Source: DASWJZ01 sp963792885
GTDB lineage: Bacteria; Pseudomonadota; Alphaproteobacteria; Rhizobiales; Afifellaceae
Length of the DNA: 64,000 nucleotides
Direction: 5' to 3'
Assembly (NCBI GenBank): GCA_963792885.1
Contig: CAWBXX010000001.1
Span: forward strand, 620,001 to 684,000
Part shown: positions 34,239 to 43,273 of the stretch, piece by piece
Numbering within the stretch: the first letter of the stretch is position 1
Layout: every line of letters starts with the position of its first letter
Position numbers and translations under genes: made by a program
The notes under the pieces: generated by a model
What the model was told of the DNA's origin: nothing
Seen by the model: only the letters and a program-made list of their open reading frames with translations
Databases searched by the model: none

Positions 34239-35905
34239 GCCGCGCCCTTGATCAGGCGCTCGGCGGCGGCGCGAGCCTCGTCGGAGATGGTCTCGCCTGC
34301 GAGCATGCGGGCGATCTCCTCGCGCCGCGCGCCACCAGCGACGGGGGCGACGCCGGTCGCGACGCGCTTGCCGCGGTCGACCGCCGTCTTGGTGATGAGG
34401 AAATGCGCGTCCGCCTGTGCGGCTACCTGCGGCGCGTGCGTGACAGAGAGCACCTGCACGCGCTCGGCAAGCCGCGCGAGCCGGCGGCCGATCGCCTCGG
34501 CGACGGCGCCGCCCGCGCCCGTGTCGATCTCGTCGAAGACGAGCGTCGGGGCTGAGCCGCGATCTGCGAGCGCGACCTTCAGAGCCAGGAGGAAGCGCGA
34601 AAGCTCGCCGCCCGACGCGACCTTCATCAGCGGCCCGGGCTCGGTGCCGGGATTGGTGCGGACGTGGAAGGCGACACGGTCGAGCCCTTCCGGGGAGACG
34701 GTGTCGGCATCGACCTCGCGCGCGACGATGAAGCGCGCCGCTTCGAGCCTCAGCGCCGGGAGTTCGGCGTTGACGGCCTTCTCCAACGCCTTTGCTGCTT
34801 CCGCGCGCCGCTTCGAGAGAGCCAGAGCTTCCTTTCGGTAGGCCGCCAGCGCCTCGGCGACGGCCGCCTCCAGCGCCTTCAGCCGCTCGCCGCCGACATC
34901 GATGTCGGCGAGCCTAGCTGAGAACTCCGCGGCGACCGCGGGGAGATCGTCGACCGCGACCTGATGCTTGCGGCCGGCGGCGCGCAGCGCAAACAGCCGC
35001 TCTTCGCTCCGCTCCAATTCGTTCTGATCGAAGTCGCAGGCGCGGAGCGCCGCTTCGAGCCCGCGCCGCGCTTCCTCCAGATTGTCGAGCGCCGCCCCGA
35101 GTGCTGCGACGGTCGGCTCTAGCAGGCCCGGAAGCTCCGCCGACTTCCGCTCGAGCCGGCGCGCGAGGCCCACGAGATCGGGGACCGGCGAGGCGCCGCC
35201 GCCGATGATCTCGTGCGCCTCGTTCAGGTCTGTGGCGATCCGCTCGGCACGCATCAGGAACTGCCGCCGCTCGGCAAGCGACGTTTCCTCCCCCGCCTCC
35301 GGAGCCAGTTCCTCAAGCTCCTCAACCGAGGAGCGGAGATAGTCGGCCTCGCGGGCCGCCGATTCGATCTTGGCGCGAAGCTCCGCCGTTTCCGCCTCTA
35401 GCGTCTTCAGGCCGCGATAGCGGCGCGCGACCTCCTCCGCGTCCGGCTCAAGGCGGCCGAAAGCGTCGAGCAGCCGGCGATGCTCCTCAGTGCCGATCAG
35501 TGCGCGGTCATCATGCTGGCCGTGAATCTCGACGAGGCGCGCGCCGATCGCGCGCATCAGCGAGACGCCGCAAGGCTGATCGTTGACGAAGGCGCGGGTC
35601 TTGCCGTCGGCGGTCTGCATGCGCCGCAGGATGAGCTGCCCTTCGGCCGCGATGCCGTTCTCGGCGAGAAGCTCGAAGACCGGATGATCCGGCTCAGGCT
35701 CGAAGACCGCCGTCACCTGGCCACGCTCGGCGCCCGCGCGCACCAGCGAGGCGTCGCCGCGCGAGCCGAGCGCCAGGGAGAGAGCGTCGAGAAGGATCGA
35801 CTTGCCGGCGCCGGTCTCGCCGGTGAGCACGCTCAAGCCTTCGCCGAACTCGATCCCGAGACGGTCGATGAGGACGATGTCCTGGACGGTAAGACTCGCC
35901 AGCAT
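34235..35905 (-). CDS. recN: DNA repair protein RecN
   Basis: An SMC-like ATPase for double-strand break repair. From the ATG at 35905 the protein has 556 residues. Walker A is G-E-T-G-A-G-K-S at 29-36, a long coiled-coil region fills about residues 160-360, and the C-terminus has S-G-G-E-L-S-R and L-V-F-D-E-I-D-T-G. The in-frame extension to 36064 overlaps bamD and lacks family similarity, so it was rejected. It is coupled to ligA downstream and follows bamD, a common rhizobial order. Confidence 0.95.
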   Translation of the reverse strand: MLASLTVQDIVLIDRLGIEFGEGLSVLTGETGAGKSILLDALSLALGSRGDASLVRAGAERGQVTAVFEPEPDHPVFELLAENGIAAEGQLILRRMQTADGKTRAFVNDQPCGVSLMRAIGARLVEIHGQHDDRALIGTEEHRRLLDAFGRLEPDAEEVARRYRGLKTLEAETAELRAKIESAAREADYLRSSVEELEELAPEAGEETSLAERRQFLMRAERIATDLNEAHEIIGGGASPVPDLVGLARRLERKSAELPGLLEPTVAALGAALDNLEEARRGLEAALRACDFDQNELERSEERLFALRAAGRKHQVAVDDLPAVAAEFSARLADIDVGGERLKALEAAVAEALAAYRKEALALSKRRAEAAKALEKAVNAELPALRLEAARFIVAREVDADTVSPEGLDRVAFHVRTNPGTEPGPLMKVASGGELSRFLLALKVALADRGSAPTLVFDEIDTGAGGAVAEAIGRRLARLAERVQVLSVTHAPQVAAQADAHFLITKTAVDRGKRVATGVAPVAGGARREEIARMLAGETISDEARAAAERLIKGAA

Positions 35906-35918
35906 GGCGGGCCGAAGT

Positions 35919-36755
35919 TTATCCCCGGCCGAACGCCCGGGAAATCCACGAGCCCTTGTTCTCCTCGGGAACCACACCCGCGTCGGCAAGGGCCTTGTAG
36001 CTGTCCTTATACCAGGGGCTGTCCGGGAAATTGTGTCCGAGCACGGCGGCCGCAGTCTGCGCATCCTGCGTGAGACCGAGCGCCAGATAGGCCTCGGTCA
36101 GGCGAAGCAGCGCCTCTTCGACGTGGCGCGTCGTCTGGTAGTCCTCGACCACGGTCTTGAAGCGGTTGACGGCGGCGACGTATTCGCGGCGCTCGAGATA
36201 GTAGCGGCCGATTTGCATCTCCTTACCGGCAAGCTGGTCGCGCGCCACCTCGATCTTGTTGCGCGCGTCGGCCGCGTACTCAGAGTCCGGATATTTCTGC
36301 AGGACGACGCCCATGGCATCCATGGCCTTCGTGGCGAGATCCTGATCGCGCGTCACGTCGGGTATCTGGCGGAAGTAGGACTCGCCGATCAGGTACTGGG
36401 CGTAAGCGGAGTCCTCGCTCGCCGGGAAGAGCGTCACGTAGCGCTGCGCGTCGTTGATCGCGTCCTGATACTGCGCGCGCCGGAAATGCAGAAACGCCGA
36501 CATCAGCATCGCTTTCCGCGCATAGTCGGAATAGGGGTGCTCCTTGTCGATCTCGTCGAACTTCTTGGTGGCTTCTCGCGCGTTGCCGGAGTTGAGGTTG
36601 GCGAGCGCCTGGTTGTAGAGAACGTCGGGCGGATCGACGTTGACCTCCGTGTCCGGCTTCCTGCCGCCGCAGCCGACAAGCAGAAGCGCCAAGGCCGGCG
36701 CAAGCACGAGCGCGGCGGCGCGGCGCGGCCTGAAGGCGGAAATCCAAGTTCGCAT
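35919..36755 (-). CDS. bamD: Outer-membrane assembly lipoprotein BamD
   Basis: BamD is an essential lipoprotein of the BAM complex that inserts beta-barrel proteins in the outer membrane. From ATG 36755 the protein has 278 residues. The signal sequence ends at the lipobox L-L-V-G-C, giving a lipid-modified cysteine. Five tetratricopeptide-like repeats follow (Y-N-Q-A-L-A-N-L, D-A-I-N-D-A-Q-R-Y, S-A-Y-A-Q-Y-L-I-G). An alternative TTG start at 36782 is possible but weaker. It sits between lpxC and recN. Confidence 0.94.
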   Translation of the reverse strand: MRTWISAFRPRRAAALVLAPALALLLVGCGGRKPDTEVNVDPPDVLYNQALANLNSGNAREATKKFDEIDKEHPYSDYARKAMLMSAFLHFRRAQYQDAINDAQRYVTLFPASEDSAYAQYLIGESYFRQIPDVTRDQDLATKAMDAMGVVLQKYPDSEYAADARNKIEVARDQLAGKEMQIGRYYLERREYVAAVNRFKTVVEDYQTTRHVEEALLRLTEAYLALGLTQDAQTAAAVLGHNFPDSPWYKDSYKALADAGVVPEENKGSWISRAFGRG

Positions 36756-36870
36756 GCGTTCCGATTCCCGTAAGAGCGCCAAGTCCTAGCGGACCCGGGC
36801 GCTGCTTTCAAAGCCGTTCACCACCCAATGATGGCCGGGCTGTGACCAAAAGAGGCCGTTCGGATCGGGG

Positions 36871-37833
36871 TCAGAGCACTTCCGGGGCGAAGACCGGTGC
36901 CACCAGGCCCTGGGCCAGCTCGCCGTGGCCCTCCTGCCGCCGCTCGCGCTCGGCGGGCTCGGAAACCAGCGTCCACGCGTCGCGGCGCTCCAGGAGCGCC
37001 GAAAGCGCCATGGCGTTCAGCTTGTGACCGCCCTTGTGCGAGCGGTAGAGGCCGAGGATCGGAGTCCCCGCGAGCGCCAGGTCACCGATCGCGTCGAGCA
37101 CCTTGTGGCGGACGAACTCGTCGGGGAAACGGAGCCCCTCGGGATTGACCACGGCGCCGTCGCCGATGACGACGGAGTTCTCCAGCGAGGAGCCGAGCGC
37201 GAAGCCGGCCGCCCAAAGCTTTTCAACGTCGCGCATGTAGCCGTAGGTGCGGGCGCGCGCGACCTCCTGGCGGAAGCTCCTCGGCGTGAGGTCGATGCCC
37301 AGCGACTGCCGGCCGACCACCGGGCAATCGTAATCGATGCTGACTTCGAGGCGAAAGCGCGCGTACGGGCGGAACTCGGCGAAGGCCGTCCCCTGCTCCA
37401 CGCGTAGCGGCTTATCAATGCGGATGAACCGCCGCGGTGCGCTCTGCGCAGCGACGCCGGCGCGATCGATGGCCTCGACGAAATCACCGGCGCTGCCGTC
37501 CATCACAGGGACTTCCGGCCCATCAATCTCGACGATGGCGTTGTCGATCGCGAGCCCGGAGAACGCCGCGAGAAGATGCTCGACGGTCGCGACACAGATA
37601 CCTTTCGGATCGCCAAGCACGGTGCAGAGCTCGGTCGAGCCAACCGAGTCGGAGCGCGCAGGAATCTCGATATCGCGGGAGTCGGGAAGACTGGTGCGGA
37701 GGAAGCTGATGCCGCTGTCGGGATCGGCGGGAGAGAGAGTGACGGTGACGGGTGCGCCGCTGTGAACGCCGATTCCCGAAAGGCTCACGCGCTTCTTGAG
37801 CGTCCGTTGCCCACGTTTCTTCGTACCCGCCAT
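36871..37833 (-). CDS. lpxC: UDP-3-O-acyl-N-acetylglucosamine deacetylase LpxC
   Basis: Committed, zinc-dependent step of lipid A synthesis. The 320-residue protein has zinc ligands H86 (V-E-H-L-L-A-A), H243 and D247 (R-H-K-V-L-D-A-I-G-D), and the general acid-base H270 (H-K-G-G-H). The tail after residue 285 is short and charged. It ends the dcw cluster, downstream of ftsZ and separated from it by a strong terminator, so it probably has its own promoter in 37834-38006. Confidence 0.96.
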   Translation of the reverse strand: MAGTKKRGQRTLKKRVSLSGIGVHSGAPVTVTLSPADPDSGISFLRTSLPDSRDIEIPARSDSVGSTELCTVLGDPKGICVATVEHLLAAFSGLAIDNAIVEIDGPEVPVMDGSAGDFVEAIDRAGVAAQSAPRRFIRIDKPLRVEQGTAFAEFRPYARFRLEVSIDYDCPVVGRQSLGIDLTPRSFRQEVARARTYGYMRDVEKLWAAGFALGSSLENSVVIGDGAVVNPEGLRFPDEFVRHKVLDAIGDLALAGTPILGLYRSHKGGHKLNAMALSALLERRDAWTLVSEPAERERRQEGHGELAQGLVAPVFAPEVL

Positions 37834-38006
37834 AAAGTCGCAAAGCCCCCTAAGTCAGAACGACGGATAGGTCCACCCACTTGGGTCCTTCCCGAATCCG
37901 TTCGACTGCCCGCCTAGTTAGCCGGAAGCTACCGATGGCCCGCGCCGCCGTCTAATCAACGATTTTTACTCATTGTTACGCATGATTCGGCCGCACGCGG
38001 CACGCG

Positions 38007-38039
38007 AAAAAGCCCGGCGAGCGGCGTTCGCCGGGCTTT
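38007..38039 (-). terminator. Intrinsic terminator downstream of ftsZ
   Basis: Read on the minus strand, AAAGCCCGGCGA and TCGCCGGGCTTT form a 12-bp perfect stem with a short loop, followed by a run of T. This is a textbook Rho-independent terminator. It is 20 bp after the ftsZ stop and before lpxC, marking the end of the main dcw transcript. Confidence 0.9.
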
Positions 38040-38059
38040 CCAAACCTCAGGCAGGCCGC

Positions 38060-39875
38060 TCAGCTCGATTGGCGGCGCAGAAATGCCGGGATCTCGAGAT
38101 GCTCCTCGCGCCCCGGCTCGATCAGCTGCGGGCGGCCGCGGGTGTCGAGCGCGCCGGCGGCGCCGGTCTGCTCGCCCATGCGCCGCGGCTGCGGCTTGGC
38201 AAACTCCGAGACCGAGGCGGGAGCTGCCGGAGCCTGCTGAATTGGCGGATTCGGCTGGGCTGCGCGCGGCTCGCGTTCCGCTTCGTGCCCACGCTCGTCC
38301 TCGTAATCCGCGTCTTCGCGGCGGCCAAGTCCGCTCGCAATTCTGGCGAGCAGGCCGCGCGGGCGACGGTCCTCCTCGGCCGCGCGGGACGGCGCATGCC
38401 GGGCGCGGATCTGCCGCTGCGCGACCGGCGGGAAGTCCTCGACGCGTGGCATGCGCGGCTGCATGTGGTCCGGGCGCTCGGCCTGCGGCGGGATGAAGTT
38501 CGCCGAGGTGGCGGCGCGAAGCGCTTCGTGAAGCCGCTCCTCCGATTCCGGCGTCGCCTGCCGCGCCGCGAGCCCGGCGTCGGGGCGGAACGGGCCGATG
38601 CGGACGCCGGGATCGCCGGCCTGCCGGGCCTGCGTCGGGCGCGCCGTAGCGGCTTGCGCGGCCGGACGCTGCGGCTGACGCTGTAACGGGTGGCTCGCGA
38701 GCTCCTGCTCGAGGCCTTCTTCCAGCGCGTAGTCGGTGGCGCGACGCTGCTGCGGTTGCGGCTGCGGCTGTGCCTGAATCGGTGCCGGAGCGGGCGTAGG
38801 CGCCGGTACGACGGTCGCAACCGGGGTCGGAGCCGGCGTCACCGTCTTCAAGCGACGCGCCAGCTCCGCCATGCCGGCGGTCGGCGGCGCGATCTGCTCC
38901 TGCATGCGAGTTCTCCTCGATCCCCGTCGCCACGACGGAAACGCGGATGATGCCTTCCAGGCCCTCGTCGAAGGTGGCGCCGAAGATGATGTTGGCGTCG
39001 CTGTCGACCTCCTCGCGTACGCGGCTTGCCGCCTCGTCCACCTCGAAGAGCGTCATATCGCGGCCGCCGGTGATGGAGATCAGGAGACCCCGCGCGCCGC
39101 GCATGTTGACGTCGTCGAGGAGCGGATTGGCGATCGCCTTCTCCGCCGCCTCGATGGCGCGCTTGTCGCCGGAAGCCTCGCCGGTGCCCATCATGGCCTT
39201 GCCCATCTCGCGCATCACCGAGCGTACGTCGGCGAAGTCGAGATTGATGAGCCCGTCCTTCACCATCAGGTCGGTGATGCAGGCGACGCCGGAATAGAGC
39301 ACCTCGTCGGCCATGGCGAAGGCGTCGGCGAAGGTGGTCTTGTCGTTGGCGACGCGGAAGAGGTTCTGGTTCGGGATGACGATCAGCGTATCGACGCTCT
39401 TCTGCAGCTCGATGATGCCGGCCTCGGCGATGCGCAAGCGGCGCTGGCCTTCGAACTGGAACGGCTTGGTGACGACCCCGACGGTGAGAATGCCGGCCTC
39501 ACGTGCAGCGCGCGCCACGATCGGCGCGGCGCCGGTGCCGGTGCCGCCCCCCATGCCGGCCGTGATGAAGGCCATGTGCGCGCCATTCATGTGGTCGGTG
39601 ATCTCTTCCATCGTCTCTTCGGCGGCGGCACGACCGATCTCCGGCTGCGAGCCGGCCCCGAGGCCTTGGGTGACCGCGACCCCCATCTGGATGACGCGGT
39701 CGGCCTTCGACATCGTGAGCGCCTGGGCGTCGGTGTTGGCGACGACGAACTCGACTCCCTGCAGGCCGGCCTCGATCATGTTGTTCACGGCGTTGCAGCC
39801 GGCACCTCCGACTCCGAAGACGGTGATCCTCGGCTTCAGCTCCGTGATGTCCGGCATCTTCAGATTGATACTCAT
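38060..39875 (-). CDS. ftsZ: Cell-division GTPase FtsZ (frame broken once)
   Basis: The tubulin-like ring former of division. ATG 39875 follows an AGAGGA ribosome site. The GTPase domain is intact in the first frame up to V-V-A-T-G-I-E-E-N (about residue 322), with the tubulin signature G-G-G-T-G-T-G at 109-115. The rest continues one frame over from M-Q-E-Q-I-A-P-P: a linker of about 265 residues rich in proline, glutamine, alanine and arginine, then the conserved tail E-I-P-A-F-L-R-R-Q. One extra base at about 38909 explains the change. A functional cell needs FtsZ and its tail, so this is almost surely a sequence error. A long linker is normal in alphaproteobacteria. Confidence 0.93.
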
Positions 39876-39951
39876 CGGTTCCGTCCTCTTCCGCCTTTCC
39901 GCCAGGTCCCGGCCTCGGCCCACCTGATCCGTTCCGCTCAAATCCGCTTCG

Positions 39952-41280
39952 TCAGAAGCTGTCCTTGAACCAGCGCCCTACGCGCGCGAAATATCCGTCC
40001 GTCCCCGTCATCGCCGTCCGCCGCGGCGTGCGGGCATGGAATTGCTCGATGCGTGCCGCCTGCGGGTAGAGAACGAGTCCCACCGCCGCGGAGAACGCAG
40101 GGCTCCTTGCCGCTTCCGGCAGCCCCTGGATGCCGAGCGGACGCCCGACGCGGACGTTCCGCCCGAAGATACGGCGGGCGCTCTCGGCAAGGCCGGTGAG
40201 CTGGCTCGCACCTCCGGTCAGCACCACGCGTTTTCCGACCTGATCTGCGAAACCCGACTTCGTCAGCAGATCGCGCGTCATCTCGAGCGTCTCCTCAACG
40301 CGCGGCCTGATGATGCGGATCAGTGCGGAGCGCGGAACCGTGTTCGGATGGTCGCGCTCGTCTTCGCCGACCGGCGGGATCGTCAGGATGTCCCGCTCGT
40401 CGGTGTTCGAGGAGAGCACCGAGCCGTGGCGCGCCTTGATGCGCTCCGCGTCGGCAAGATTGGTGGAAAGCCCGCGGGCGATGTCGAGCGTCACGTGCTG
40501 ACCGCCGATTGCGATGGCATCGGTGTGCACGAACTCGCCGTCATGGAAGACGGAGAGCGTCGTCGTGCCACCGCCCATGTCGACGCAGGCGACGCCAAGC
40601 TCCGCCTCGTCGTCGACGAGCGAGGCAAGCCCAGACGCATAGGGCGTGGCCACCACCGTCTCCACTTCGATATGGCAACGATTGATGGCGAGCTCGAGAT
40701 TGCGGAGCGGCGCCTCCTCGGCGGTGACGACATGGATGTCGACGCCGAGCGTCTCCCCGAGCATGCCGATCGGGTCGGCAAGTCCACGATTGCCGTCGAG
40801 CGAGTAGCCGATGGGAAGCGCATGGAGCACCAGCCGGCCCTCGCTCACCGAGTGCGCGCCGCCGGCGCCGAGCACACGCTGGATGTCGGCCTCCCTGACA
40901 GCACCGCCAAGATCGATGCTGGCCGAAAAGGTTTCGCTCTTCAGGCGCCCGCACGAGAGATTCACGATCAGGCTGCCGACGGTCATCTCCGCCATGCGCT
41001 CGGCAGCATCGACCGCAAGACGGATCGCCTTTTCCGCCTCATCGAGATCGACGACGACGCCGGACTTGATGCCGCGCGAGCGCGTGGCGGCGAAGCCGAG
41101 CACCTCCACGGCATGCATGCGGCGGCGGAGCGCCTGGCTATCGCGCGGCTTCAGGCGCGCAATCATGCAGCTGACCTTGGTCGAGCCGACATCGAGCACG
41201 CTCACGACGGCAGAGCGGCGCGAGCCGAGGGGCTTTACCCGCGACACGCCGGAAGATCCGTGGTGACGGCGTGCGCTCAC
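39952..41280 (-). CDS. ftsA: Cell-division protein FtsA
   Basis: Actin-like ATPase that ties FtsZ to the membrane. The GTG at 41280 overlaps the ftsQ stop (GTGA), and the resulting 442-residue protein begins with a short basic segment before V-L-D-V-G-S-T-K-V-S-C. Other landmarks are G-I-K-S-G, V-D-M-G-G-G-T-T, V-V-L-T-G-G-A-S-Q-L, and the C-terminal amphipathic end G-R-W-F-K-D-S-F that binds the membrane. A much longer open frame upstream overlaps ftsQ and has a shadow-like composition, so it was dropped. Confidence 0.95.
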   Translation of the reverse strand: MSARRHHGSSGVSRVKPLGSRRSAVVSVLDVGSTKVSCMIARLKPRDSQALRRRMHAVEVLGFAATRSRGIKSGVVVDLDEAEKAIRLAVDAAERMAEMTVGSLIVNLSCGRLKSETFSASIDLGGAVREADIQRVLGAGGAHSVSEGRLVLHALPIGYSLDGNRGLADPIGMLGETLGVDIHVVTAEEAPLRNLELAINRCHIEVETVVATPYASGLASLVDDEAELGVACVDMGGGTTTLSVFHDGEFVHTDAIAIGGQHVTLDIARGLSTNLADAERIKARHGSVLSSNTDERDILTIPPVGEDERDHPNTVPRSALIRIIRPRVEETLEMTRDLLTKSGFADQVGKRVVLTGGASQLTGLAESARRIFGRNVRVGRPLGIQGLPEAARSPAFSAAVGLVLYPQAARIEQFHARTPRRTAMTGTDGYFARVGRWFKDSF

Positions 41281-42179
41281 GTGCGCGTTCTCGCTTGCGC
41301 TTTCGCAGCGCCGTCTGAGGTGACGTCGTCGAGCGTGCGGCCTTCGGGCAGCCGCACGGTCACGCGATCTGGAAGCCGCATGTCGACGACAACCACGTCG
41401 CGCGCAAGCAGCCGGTTGTCGGCGTCGAGTTTGACGAGAGTGGCGAGCGCCTTGCGCACGTTCTTCTCCGGAAGCTTGACGGTGACGCCGTTGTCGAGAT
41501 GCAGGTCCCAACGCCGATCGGCGACGCGAACGGCGGCGCGCAACTGCGCGACGATCGACGGCTCGGCAAGAAGATCGCCGAGAAGGTCCGGAGCGGTCTG
41601 GTTGGCGCCGCCGCCGACCATCAGCGGCAGCCTAGCGAAGCGCCCCTCCTCCAGCGGCACAATCGTGGTGCCGCTTCGATCGATGACGGTGACATTGCCG
41701 TCGCGCTGCCAAAGCGCGAAGGGCTTGCGCTCCGTGATCTCAACGGAGAGCCGGCTCGGATAGAACTTGCGTACCACCGCATGCTCGATCCACGGAAGTT
41801 CGGCGAGGCGCTGCTGCGCCTTTTTGGCGTTGAAGGCGATCAGCGAGCCGCCGGCGTCGAGCCTCTCCAGAACTGCGATCTCTGACGTCTCCTTCTGGCC
41901 GGCAATCGTCACATCCTCGATGCCGAAACCGATGGCGACGAGAAACGAATCGGCGAGCCGGCCGATCTGGCCGCCGACGATCAACGCATAAAGAAGCGTC
42001 ACGAGAAGGAAGCCCGCGGCGGCCAGCTGCCCGGTGCGGCGGCGGCGCCCGCGCTCGATCTTCTCCATGGCGCGACGAAGCCGGCGCGGCAGGAGGTTCG
42101 CGAGCGGGCGCAGGAGGCAGCCGAGCGCATAGTCGAGGCTGTCGAGCAATGTCGGCCCCTCCAGCCTCGCTTGTCTCAC
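41277..42179 (-). CDS. ftsQ: Cell-division protein FtsQ
   Basis: Bitopic membrane scaffold of the divisome. The GTG at 42179 overlaps the ddl stop (GTGA) and gives 300 residues: a basic cytoplasmic N-terminus (R-R-L-R-R-A-M-E-K-I-E-R-G-R-R-R-R), one membrane segment (L-A-A-A-G-F-L-L-V-T-L-L-Y-A), the POTRA domain (V-T-I-A-G-Q-K-E-T-S onward) and the beta domain with I-T-E-R-K-P-F-A-L-W. Coupled translation with ddl and ftsA is implied by the overlapping ends. Confidence 0.94.
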   Translation of the reverse strand: MRQARLEGPTLLDSLDYALGCLLRPLANLLPRRLRRAMEKIERGRRRRTGQLAAAGFLLVTLLYALIVGGQIGRLADSFLVAIGFGIEDVTIAGQKETSEIAVLERLDAGGSLIAFNAKKAQQRLAELPWIEHAVVRKFYPSRLSVEITERKPFALWQRDGNVTVIDRSGTTIVPLEEGRFARLPLMVGGGANQTAPDLLGDLLAEPSIVAQLRAAVRVADRRWDLHLDNGVTVKLPEKNVRKALATLVKLDADNRLLARDVVVVDMRLPDRVTVRLPEGRTLDDVTSDGAAKAQARTRT

Positions 42180-43108
42180 CTTCTGCACGACGCGTCCTCC
42201 ACCATCCAGGCCACCAGATCCGGAAAGCTCAGGCCCGCATGCGCGGCGAGTTCGGGAACCAGAGACGTGCGCGTCATGCCGGGCTGCGTGTTGACCTCCA
42301 GCCAGATGACCTCGCCCGACCCCGCCTCGTCGTAGCGAAAGTCGGAACGGGAGACGCCGCGACAACCGACGGCACGATGCGCTTCAAGTGCCAGCGTGCA
42401 AATATTTTGGTAAACAAACGGTTTAATCGGCGCGGGGCAGATATGTTTTGATCCACCTTCCGCGTATTTGGCGTCGTAGTCGTAGAAGCCGTGCCCTTGC
42501 GGGAGGATCTCTGTAACGCCGAGCGCCTCCTCGCCCATCACCGCGCAGGTGAGCTCGCGCCCGGAGATGTAGCGCTCCGCCATCACGCGCTCTCCGAAGA
42601 CCCAGTCTGCGCGGCCGAGCGACTGCGGCGGATGCGCCTGATCCTTCGGCACGATGATGACGCCGAAGGAAGAGCCCTCGGCGATCGGCTTCACCACGTA
42701 AGGCGGCTCGAGAACGTGCACCTCCGCCACCTCGAAACGCGAGACGATCCTGTGTTCGGCGACGGGAATGCCGGCGGCGGCGGCGATCGACTTCGCCTTC
42801 TCCTTGTTCATGGCGAGCGCGGAAGCCAGCACGCCGGAATGCGTGTAGGGAATGTCGAGAATCTCGAGCAGGCCCTGGATCGTACCGTCCTCGCCGAAGG
42901 GCCCGTGCAGCGCGTTGAAAACAACGTCGGGCCGGAGCTTCGTGAGCACCTCGGCAACGTCGCGCTGAACGTCGATGCGGGTGACGTGATAGCCTGCCGC
43001 TTCGAGACTATCGGCACATTCGCGGCCGGAATTTAGGCTGACCGGACGCTCCGCCGACCAGCCACCCATCAGCACCGCGACGTGCTTCTTCCCGGCCTTC
43101 CCAGCCAT
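42176..43108 (-). CDS. ddl: D-alanine--D-alanine ligase
   Basis: Makes the D-Ala-D-Ala dipeptide for peptidoglycan. From ATG 43108, which has a GGAGTG ribosome site, the protein has 310 residues. It shows the ATP-grasp pattern: V-L-M-G-G-W-S-A-E-R-P-V-S, N-A-L-H-G-P-F-G-E-D-G, Y-T-H-S-G-V, V-K-P-I-A-E-G-S-S-F-G-V and L-E-V-N-T-Q-P-G-M-T. A GTG three codons upstream is less likely. A run of AT-ending codons near 42400-42450 stands out from the rest of the gene. Confidence 0.95.
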   Translation of the reverse strand: MAGKAGKKHVAVLMGGWSAERPVSLNSGRECADSLEAAGYHVTRIDVQRDVAEVLTKLRPDVVFNALHGPFGEDGTIQGLLEILDIPYTHSGVLASALAMNKEKAKSIAAAAGIPVAEHRIVSRFEVAEVHVLEPPYVVKPIAEGSSFGVIIVPKDQAHPPQSLGRADWVFGERVMAERYISGRELTCAVMGEEALGVTEILPQGHGFYDYDAKYAEGGSKHICPAPIKPFVYQNICTLALEAHRAVGCRGVSRSDFRYDEAGSGEVIWLEVNTQPGMTRTSLVPELAAHAGLSFPDLVAWMVEDASCRR

Positions 43109-43201
43109 GACGCTCACTCCCTCGCTGAAAAGCGATTCGTGACGCCGAGGTTGGGCGGGAAATTGGTGAGAAATCGTTAACCAAGGCTACCGCATCATTT
43201 T

Positions 43202-43244
43202 TATCCGGGTGAAACTTGACGCCGATATTTCACCCGGGTAATAC
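43202..43244 (+). promoter_or_regulatory. Promoter with inverted operator arms for the DUF2239 gene
   Basis: TTGACG at 43216-43221 and TAATAC at 43239-43244 are 17 bp apart, a near-consensus sigma-70 pair. An inverted repeat brackets them: CCGGGTGAAA (43205-43214) just before the -35, and TTTCACCCGG (43228-43237) abutting the -10. This placement is typical of a repressor operator. The regulator is not identified. Confidence 0.65.
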
Positions 43245-43273
43245 GCGCGCTCACCAGCCGCGGAGCACAGGAA

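Noticed and set aside
37956..39941. A 661-residue FtsZ as printed
   Set aside because: The last 330 codons are an out-of-frame shadow; the true tail E-I-P-A-F-L-R-R-Q is one frame over.
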